In this document: one piece after another, positions 7,082 through 11,578 of the stretch
Position numbering within the stretch: position 1 is the stretch's first letter
How the letters are laid out: each line of letters starts with the position of its first letter
Assembly (NCBI GenBank): GCA_002717305.1
Contig: PBDH01000021.1
Location: 7,346-18,923, forward strand
Direction: 5' to 3'
DNA from: Gammaproteobacteria bacterium
GTDB taxonomy: Bacteria; Pseudomonadota; Gammaproteobacteria; Pseudomonadales; Litorivicinaceae
Length of the DNA: 11,578 nucleotides
Translations under genes and position numbers: made by a program
Notes under the pieces: generated by a model
Told to the model about the DNA's origin: nothing
Seen by the model: the letters and a program-made list of their open reading frames with translations, nothing else
The model's database searches: none

Positions 7082-8380
7082 TTAAATCACGGGCTCTACC
7101 GTTATCTCTGACCCGTCGGAGCGCTGTGCTCGTATCCCCGTCAGAAACTCAAGTGTAGACACTGATTCGGTTTCTTGTCGACCATCTGTTCCGTCTAATG
7201 AACCAATATTGCTGTCAGGAAGCGCGATGGTCACAGTGTTGATCACGTCGGCTATCCATTTTGCAGTATTAACCGGTGCCGCAGGGCGGTTAATCAGATC
7301 CGATGAAGATTGCAACCAAAGCTGCAGGTCGGTACGTTGCAGTAAAGCATCAATTAGTATCCAAGCATCATTGGATTCATCTATTTTGGTTATGTTCACG
7401 CTATCCCAAGATAGATCCTCATTGAAGAGCCTTTCGATTGATGACCGAGAGATTTCAGTCGTAATAACCAAATGCATGAGTGCTTCCGGGGCATATTGAG
7501 AAATCTCGGCATGATGCCGCGTTATATTGACGCCGCTGGTATCGATTAAAATACAATCACAGTCTCCCAATTCTCGCAGGACTGTTTTTAACATGTCCGG
7601 TGAATTCGCTCGATAACAATTTACACCCAACTGGGATGCCATTAGTTGCATTTGATTCCAGGCACCAATTTTTTGATCAGAATAACTGACGACGGCAACT
7701 CGTTCTGGATTTACACGATCGATGACCATGCGGGCTAGTTTTCCGATCAGCGTCGTCTTACCAGACCCTGATGGTCCGAAAAATACGTGCATTCCAGAAA
7801 TATCCTCAGGTAACTCAGTAACGGTGTTCAGACTTTCGTTCAGGATGGCATGTAATTGCGCTTCAGCCTCGTCCGTATCAACTAGCTCGGCCAACGAATC
7901 GATCAATAACGTTCTTAACCGACTTGGCATGGGGTGATCCATAAGAGCCTTTTGCCAGACCGTAAGTGCCTGCGGGTTTGCCAATTGCATGTGCCATGAA
8001 GATGCTTTTCTAGTTTCTTGAATTTCACGCTTCAATACTTGTATCTCTTCCCGGAATAATTCAACGATTTCGCGTGCGCGGACTGATTCGTGAGTTGTAG
8101 ATGAATCTTCCGTGAGAGTCGGGTCCGCGCGCTCATGCAGCACCTTCCTAAATGATGTCTCCGAAACCTTTTGTGCTGGTGATTTTGGAGCATCCATCGT
8201 AAGTTCTGCATCCGGCACATCGATTAGATCCGAGTCTGCCTCTAGGTCAACAGCAACAATAAGCTCAAATTTACCGTTAATTTTATGACCTGACACGACC
8301 AAGGCGTCAGGTCCGTACAGCCGAACGACTTCCTCCATCGCTTGTCTGTTGTCTTTTCCGAGTATGCGTTTCAGTTCCAT
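7082..8380 (-). CDS. flhF: SRP-type GTPase FlhF, flagellar placement factor (divergent)
   Basis: FlhF marks the pole and recruits early flagellar parts. This copy has 432 residues, within the usual range. The N-terminal B domain is typical (MELKRILGKDNRQAMEEV, then YGPDALVVS). An acidic variable linker covers about 45-125, and the NG domain follows. G1 is GPSGSGKT (202-209). The stretch usually reading TTDTYRIGAxEQL is SYSDQKIGAWNQM (232-244). G3 is DTSG (280-283) in place of the common DTAG, and G4 TKIDE (331-335) is good. The C-terminal GQxVPEDL-like motif is replaced by SSSDLINRPAAPV (358-370). Nucleotide binding is likely, but switch regions are altered. AAGGA six bases before the ATG overlaps the flhA stop, so translation is coupled to flhA. 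Identity is secured by operon order and both end domains. Confidence 0.93.
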   Translation of the reverse strand: MELKRILGKDNRQAMEEVVRLYGPDALVVSGHKINGKFELIVAVDLEADSDLIDVPDAELTMDAPKSPAQKVSETSFRKVLHERADPTLTEDSSTTHESVRAREIVELFREEIQVLKREIQETRKASSWHMQLANPQALTVWQKALMDHPMPSRLRTLLIDSLAELVDTDEAEAQLHAILNESLNTVTELPEDISGMHVFFGPSGSGKTTLIGKLARMVIDRVNPERVAVVSYSDQKIGAWNQMQLMASQLGVNCYRANSPDMLKTVLRELGDCDCILIDTSGVNITRHHAEISQYAPEALMHLVITTEISRSSIERLFNEDLSWDSVNITKIDESNDAWILIDALLQRTDLQLWLQSSSDLINRPAAPVNTAKWIADVINTVTIALPDSNIGSLDGTDGRQETESVSTLEFLTGIRAQRSDGSEITVEPVI

Positions 8381-8389
8381 GTGATGTCC

Positions 8390-10498
8390 TTACTCTGTTT
8401 GTTCGACTTGAGCTGTCACTGTAGCTACTACATTGACGGCTTGATCTTCTGGGATTTCTGTATATGACAAGACCGTAAGATCTGGGATTCTTGGGCGAGC
8501 TAGATTTGCCAGCCATGCGCGTACCGCAGGCGACACTACTAAGATTGCGGGCTTACCTTGTTCTTCAATTTTTTGTGTTTCCTGACGCATTGACCTAAAC
8601 AGACTCTCAGCTAGTTCCGGATCAATAGTTAAGGTTTTTGTTTGGTGCGATTGCTGAACTGCGTTATGCAACATTTGCTCAAGTTGTGGGTCTAGAGTCA
8701 TGACAGGCATTTCTTCTGTCATGTCTACGAGGCTTTGCACGATCATTCGCCCAAGCTTTGGTCTGACCAGCGCGGTCAGTTCATCTGGGTCCTGGATCTT
8801 AGTACCCTCTTCATTTAATACCTCGAGAATTGTTCGCATGTCTCGGACTGAGACACCATCGCGTAGAAGATTTTGGAGTACACGTGTCACGGTCGCGAGA
8901 CTCAGTTTATTAGGGACCAAGTTTTCAATAAGTTTAGGTGAACGCTCGGCGGTTTTATCCAGTAATTGTTGTACCTCATCATGACCCAACAACTCGGGCG
9001 CTGCTTGGTACAGTATACTGTTAAGATGTGTCGCAATCGCCGTTGGCGCATCCACGACAGTGTAGCCAAGTGTTCTTGCATAGTCCCGCTGCGATGGTTC
9101 AATCCAATACGCTTCCAAACCGAATGCAGGCTCTTTGGTCGCGATTCCCTCAAGTGGCGTTGAGACGTGGCCCGGATTAATGGCAAGTTCCTTGCCAGCA
9201 TAGCTTTCACCTCGTCCGCGAATGACACCATTTACCATCAAATGATACGTATTTGGCTCGAGGTCAAGGTTATCCCGGATGCGAACAGGTTGAACGAGGA
9301 ATCCAAGTTCTGTTGATAATTTTTTCCGAACACCTTTAACCCGAGTCAGCAATTGACCACCGGTTTCGGTATTCACGAGTGGGATAAGGCCATATCCAAT
9401 ATCAAGACTGACAAGATCGACTTGGCTGACATCGCCCCAGTTAATTTCCTGTTCATCGGTTGCCTGAACTTCGGTGTCAAGCGGCGGCTCATATTCAGAC
9501 TCATCTCCCGTTGGATTTGACCGATATACGAGATATCCGATAGCAGCACACATCGTCGCGAGCATGATAAAGACCATCGATGGCATCCCTGGGATGATGC
9601 CGAGAACAGTCAGAATACCTGCCGTGATGAACAGAGCGCTAGGGTTTGCTAATTGTCCGGTGGTCTGGTCGGTCATTGATTCGCTAGTTGTGACGCGTGT
9701 CACGACGATTGCGGTTGCAAGAGACAGTATCAATGATGGGATTTGTGCGACGAGGCCGTCGCCTATAGTTAAGAGTACATAGATTTCACCGGCATCAGTG
9801 AAAGACATATCATATTGGGTCATTCCAATAATCAGTCCACCTAAAATGTTAATAATGAGAATCAATAAACCAGCGATAGCATCGCCGCGGACAAACTTGC
9901 TGGCTCCGTCCATAGAGCCAAAAAAATCTGATTCTTGAGAAATTTCGGTGCGACGCTTCTTGGCCTCGTCTTGATCAATTACGCCGCTATTTAAATCTGC
10001 ATCGATTGCCATCTGTTTTCCGGGCATTGCATCAAGCGTGAAACGGGCAATGACCTCAGAAACGCGGCCAGCACCCTTGGTAACGACGATAAAATTAATA
10101 ATCATTAAGATACCAAAAATAATAAAACCAACGAGGTAGTTGCCGCTAATGACAAATTTACCGAATGCCTCGATAACCTTGCCCGCAGCATCCGTTCCTT
10201 CATGGCCATTGACTAAAACAATACGCGTCGATGCCACGTTGAGGGAAAGACGTAGCATCGTCGCGAAAAGCAGTACTGCTGGAAATGCTGAGAAATCCAG
10301 CGGTTTTTCTGTGTGGATTGCGATCATGATAACAATTAAGGCGATCATGATATTTAACGTGAAAAGTATATCGAGCAAGAATGTTGGTAGCGGTAGGATC
10401 AACATTGCTATAATCAAGAGCACAAGTGCAGGAATACCTAACGCTTTCCAATCTACTTGTGGAATTGACTGTCGGATATCTGACAGAGCGAATTGCAC
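8390..10498 (-). CDS. flhA: Flagellar type III export gate protein FlhA
   Basis: FlhA forms the nonameric ring of the flagellar export gate. It couples proton flow to export and docks chaperone-substrate complexes through its cytoplasmic domain. At 702 residues it is full length. The N-terminal half holds about eight membrane segments (first about 19-36, 40-60) and the conserved NVASTRIVL stretch (87-95). The FHIPEP signature spans about 144-171 (RVSEVIARFTLDAMPGKQ, then MAIDADLN). The essential Asp of VRGDAIAG is D206. The cytoplasmic domain (from about 340) carries the usual LVSLDIGYGLIPLV and MRTILEVL motifs. The start is GTG at 10498, supported by an AGAGG site. A perfect sigma-54 promoter lies about 60-90 bases upstream. 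It is the first gene of the flhA-flhF-flhG-fliA operon. Confidence 0.98.
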   Translation of the reverse strand: MQFALSDIRQSIPQVDWKALGIPALVLLIIAMLILPLPTFLLDILFTLNIMIALIVIMIAIHTEKPLDFSAFPAVLLFATMLRLSLNVASTRIVLVNGHEGTDAAGKVIEAFGKFVISGNYLVGFIIFGILMIINFIVVTKGAGRVSEVIARFTLDAMPGKQMAIDADLNSGVIDQDEAKKRRTEISQESDFFGSMDGASKFVRGDAIAGLLILIINILGGLIIGMTQYDMSFTDAGEIYVLLTIGDGLVAQIPSLILSLATAIVVTRVTTSESMTDQTTGQLANPSALFITAGILTVLGIIPGMPSMVFIMLATMCAAIGYLVYRSNPTGDESEYEPPLDTEVQATDEQEINWGDVSQVDLVSLDIGYGLIPLVNTETGGQLLTRVKGVRKKLSTELGFLVQPVRIRDNLDLEPNTYHLMVNGVIRGRGESYAGKELAINPGHVSTPLEGIATKEPAFGLEAYWIEPSQRDYARTLGYTVVDAPTAIATHLNSILYQAAPELLGHDEVQQLLDKTAERSPKLIENLVPNKLSLATVTRVLQNLLRDGVSVRDMRTILEVLNEEGTKIQDPDELTALVRPKLGRMIVQSLVDMTEEMPVMTLDPQLEQMLHNAVQQSHQTKTLTIDPELAESLFRSMRQETQKIEEQGKPAILVVSPAVRAWLANLARPRIPDLTVLSYTEIPEDQAVNVVATVTAQVEQTE

Positions 10499-10506
10499 GA
10501 TAAAAA

Positions 10507-10511
10507 CCTCT
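10507..10511 (-). promoter_or_regulatory. Ribosome binding site of flhA (supports a GTG start)
   Basis: On the minus strand AGAGG lies eight bases before GTG 10498. This spacing supports the GTG as the true start and the family-like N-terminus that follows. Confidence 0.6.
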
Positions 10512-10569
10512 AATTTTCAAATACTTAAATACTATGCGGTGACAAGTAAGTGTGTGCTTTATATAGATG

Positions 10570-10585
10570 TGCAAGACGAGTGCCA
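10570..10585 (-). promoter_or_regulatory. Sigma-54 promoter for the flhA operon
   Basis: Read on the minus strand the site is TGGCACTCGTCTTGCA, a full match to TGGCAC-N5-TTGCW with the correct GG/GC spacing. The predicted start of transcription is near 10559, giving a leader of about 60 bases before the flhA GTG. Sigma-54 control of flhA-flhF-flhG-fliA by FlrA/FlrC or FleQ/FleR-type activators is known in Vibrio and Pseudomonas. The activator itself is not in this window. Confidence 0.88.
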
Positions 10586-10612
10586 ACTTTTGTTGTTTTT
10601 AATAACACCGGA

Positions 10613-10624
10613 AACTAATTAGTT
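10613..10624. promoter_or_regulatory. 12-bp perfect palindrome between divergent promoters (candidate operator)
   Basis: AACTAATTAGTT is its own reverse complement. Its centre is about 59 bases upstream of the predicted sigma-54 start for flhA and about 90 upstream of the one for flgP. It also lies just before the -35 of the sigma-28 promoter. A dimeric activator or repressor could bind here, but I do not recognise the site as a known FleQ or FlrC box, and AT-rich palindromes can arise by chance. Confidence 0.35.
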
Positions 10625-10630
10625 CTTTCG

Positions 10631-10657
10631 TAAAATTTTTCGAGTATCTGCCGATAT
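10631..10657 (+). promoter_or_regulatory. Sigma-28 (FliA) promoter upstream of flgP
   Basis: The -35 is TAAAATTT (10631-10638) and the -10 is GCCGATAT (10650-10657), separated by exactly 11 bases. Against the consensus TAAAGTTT-N11-GCCGATAA there is one mismatch in each element. The predicted start is near 10664, giving a leader of about 85 bases to flgP. The fliA gene encoding the matching sigma factor is in the same window. Confidence 0.75.
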
Positions 10658-10682
10658 ATCTTGTCAGAAGCGATACATAACT

Positions 10683-10698
10683 TGGCACCAAACGTGCT
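10683..10698 (+). promoter_or_regulatory. Sigma-54 promoter upstream of flgP
   Basis: TGGCACCAAACGTGCT matches TGGCAC-N5-TTGCW with one mismatch (G for the first T of the -12 element), and the invariant GG and GC are correctly spaced. The predicted start is near 10709, about 40 bases before the flgP ATG. It lies 25 bases downstream of the sigma-28 -10 element, so the two promoters are in tandem. Confidence 0.78.
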
Positions 10699-10737
10699 TC
10701 GTTGACTGTATTGATATCGAATTCGGCAAATTAAATT

Positions 10738-10741
10738 GAGG
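10738..10741 (+). promoter_or_regulatory. Ribosome binding site of flgP
   Basis: GAGG lies eight bases before ATG 10750, which favours that ATG over the in-frame ATG three codons later. Confidence 0.55.
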
Positions 10742-10749
10742 ATTACGAC

Positions 10750-11253
10750 ATGCGTAATATGGTTAGATTGGCTGCTATGGGACTGGTAGTTATGGTTTCA
10801 GGGTGTAGTGTCACGATGACGCCACCGGGGCAAAATGCTGCCGCTCTGATGCAACCACCTGTTGAAACACGAATTGAAACGAAGGTAGTTCCCGTTGTTG
10901 AACGCAGAAGTGCTATTCGTTCGACAGGGTATGCAGTGATCAGTGTGCAGCCTTCAGATGTTGACGCGCAGCAGCGCTTGCTAGCGATTCGGGCCTCTAA
11001 ACTTGATGCATACCGGGGTTTGACTGAGCAAGTTTATGGCCAATACCTTGACGCAACTACCACAGTTGCTGATATGGCTGTCTTAAGTGATACCTTTCGT
11101 ACACAAGTTGAAGGTGTTATTTACGGCGCTAAAGTAGTCAGTATTGCGCCAGTAGGTGAAGATACTTATGAGACCACCATGTCGTTAGATCAGACGGTAG
11201 TGGATGATCTTAGGGCATTGTATCTAGCCTCTCTTGCCAGCAATCGGTCATAA
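10750..11253 (+). CDS. flgP: Flagellar outer-membrane lipoprotein FlgP (LPP20 family)
   Basis: FlgP is an outer-membrane-associated lipoprotein. In Vibrio it forms part of the H-ring and in Campylobacter the basal disk, stabilising the flagellum where it passes the outer membrane. This 167-residue protein has a lipoprotein signal with lipobox V-S-G-C and lipidated C19; Ser at +2 predicts outer-membrane sorting. After a Pro-rich linker comes an LPP20 domain (about 58-150), with STGYAVISVQPSDVDAQQ, RASKLDAYRGLTEQVYG and the C-terminal strand ETTMSLD. Two promoters, sigma-28 and sigma-54, lie upstream. A secreted, FlgT-like gene begins three bases after the stop, which agrees with the flgO/flgP/flgT association in Vibrio. 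No flgO is seen here. Confidence 0.9.
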   Translation: MRNMVRLAAMGLVVMVSGCSVTMTPPGQNAAALMQPPVETRIETKVVPVVERRSAIRSTGYAVISVQPSDVDAQQRLLAIRASKLDAYRGLTEQVYGQYLDATTTVADMAVLSDTFRTQVEGVIYGAKVVSIAPVGEDTYETTMSLDQTVVDDLRALYLASLASNRS

Positions 11254-11256
11254 TCG

Positions 11257-11578
11257 ATGAATCGCCTAAATTGGCTTGTTTGGGTTTTATTATCTGGCAT
11301 AACACTGCCGTTGATCTCTGTAGCCGGTAGTCACGGTTCCGGGAATCCTGATTTCAATACAGATCAATCCACATTGGTCGCAATCAAGGAGGCACTCGTA
11401 TCTGAGGCACAGGCGACAGAATCAAAAGTTGTGAACACCGCTTGGCTTGATGCTCAAGGGCAACTACACGAGAGTCTAATGGTCCAGTCTTCAATGCGGG
11501 TACGTGGTATTCAAGTTCAGACATATCTTGATGAAATACAAAAACCTAGGGTTGAGATTGCGCTTGATGACAAAGAGG
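11257..11578 (+). CDS. Secreted protein resembling the N-terminal part of FlgT (partial, cut by window end)
   Basis: The reading frame is open from ATG 11257 to the window edge (107 codons visible). It begins with a signal peptide: basic Asn-Arg start, hydrophobic core (about 5-22) and likely cleavage after S-V-A (residue 23). The mature part has a helix (TLVAIKEALVSEAQATESKV) and later strands including MRVRGIQVQTYL and RVEIAL. This order of helix and strands fits the N-terminal domain of FlgT, the periplasmic H-ring protein that partners FlgP and FlgO, but the similarity is loose and the C-terminal domains are outside the window. There are only three bases between the flgP stop and this ATG, and no clear ribosome site, so translation is probably coupled to flgP. 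Confidence 0.6.
   Translation, partial: MNRLNWLVWVLLSGITLPLISVAGSHGSGNPDFNTDQSTLVAIKEALVSEAQATESKVVNTAWLDAQGQLHESLMVQSSMRVRGIQVQTYLDEIQKPRVEIALDDKE

Noticed and set aside
10519..10533. Direct repeat AAATACT-T-AAATACT in the flhA leader
   Set aside because: Short and AT-rich in an AT-rich leader; no independent sign of function.
10140..10622. Long open frame on the plus strand across the flhA start and promoter region
   Set aside because: It is antisense to the highly conserved FlhA N-terminus and crosses the sigma-54 promoter; the protein has no recognisable features.

Overview
The window is a chromosomal flagellar locus, most likely from a gammaproteobacterium with a polar flagellum (perhaps marine; that is inference). 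The evidence is the set flhB, flhA, flhF, flhG/fleN and fliA, a FlgP-type LPP20 outer-membrane lipoprotein, and divergent sigma-54 promoters with an added sigma-28 promoter. This is the regulatory style of Vibrio and Pseudomonas polar flagella. Base composition is moderate. No tRNA, rRNA, mobile element or CRISPR array is seen.

Layout: (1) Positions 1-4283, plus strand. The last codons of an upstream gene (probably fliR) overlap flhB. Then come a DamX-like membrane protein with a C-terminal SPOR domain, a small acidic soluble protein, and a single-pass membrane coiled-coil protein, all closely spaced as one operon. (2) Positions 4304-10498, minus strand. A tight operon runs flhA, flhF, flhG, fliA, then two unrecognised genes, one soluble and one with an N-terminal membrane anchor. 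The two operons meet tail to tail with 20 bases between them and no obvious terminator. (3) Positions 10499-10749. This divergent control region holds a perfect-consensus sigma-54 promoter firing into flhA, a near-consensus sigma-54 promoter and a sigma-28 promoter in tandem firing towards flgP, and a 12-bp perfect palindrome between the two directions. (4) Positions 10750-11578, plus strand. flgP is followed by a secreted protein that runs off the window and resembles the N-terminal part of FlgT.

How it fits together: FlhA and FlhB form the export gate and specificity switch. FlhF and FlhG set the site and number of flagella. FliA directs late genes, and FlgP with the FlgT-like protein would build outer-membrane-proximal basal-body rings. 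The least explained part is five genes at the ends of the two converging operons: the DamX-like SPOR protein, the 174-aa protein, the 342-aa coiled-coil protein, and the two genes after fliA where Pseudomonas and Vibrio carry cheY and cheZ. They are candidates for a lineage-specific accessory module linking the flagellum to cell-wall or polar sites. FlhF (changed G motifs), FlhB (NPEH in place of NPTH) and FliA (altered segment after region 2.4) also differ from textbook relatives.
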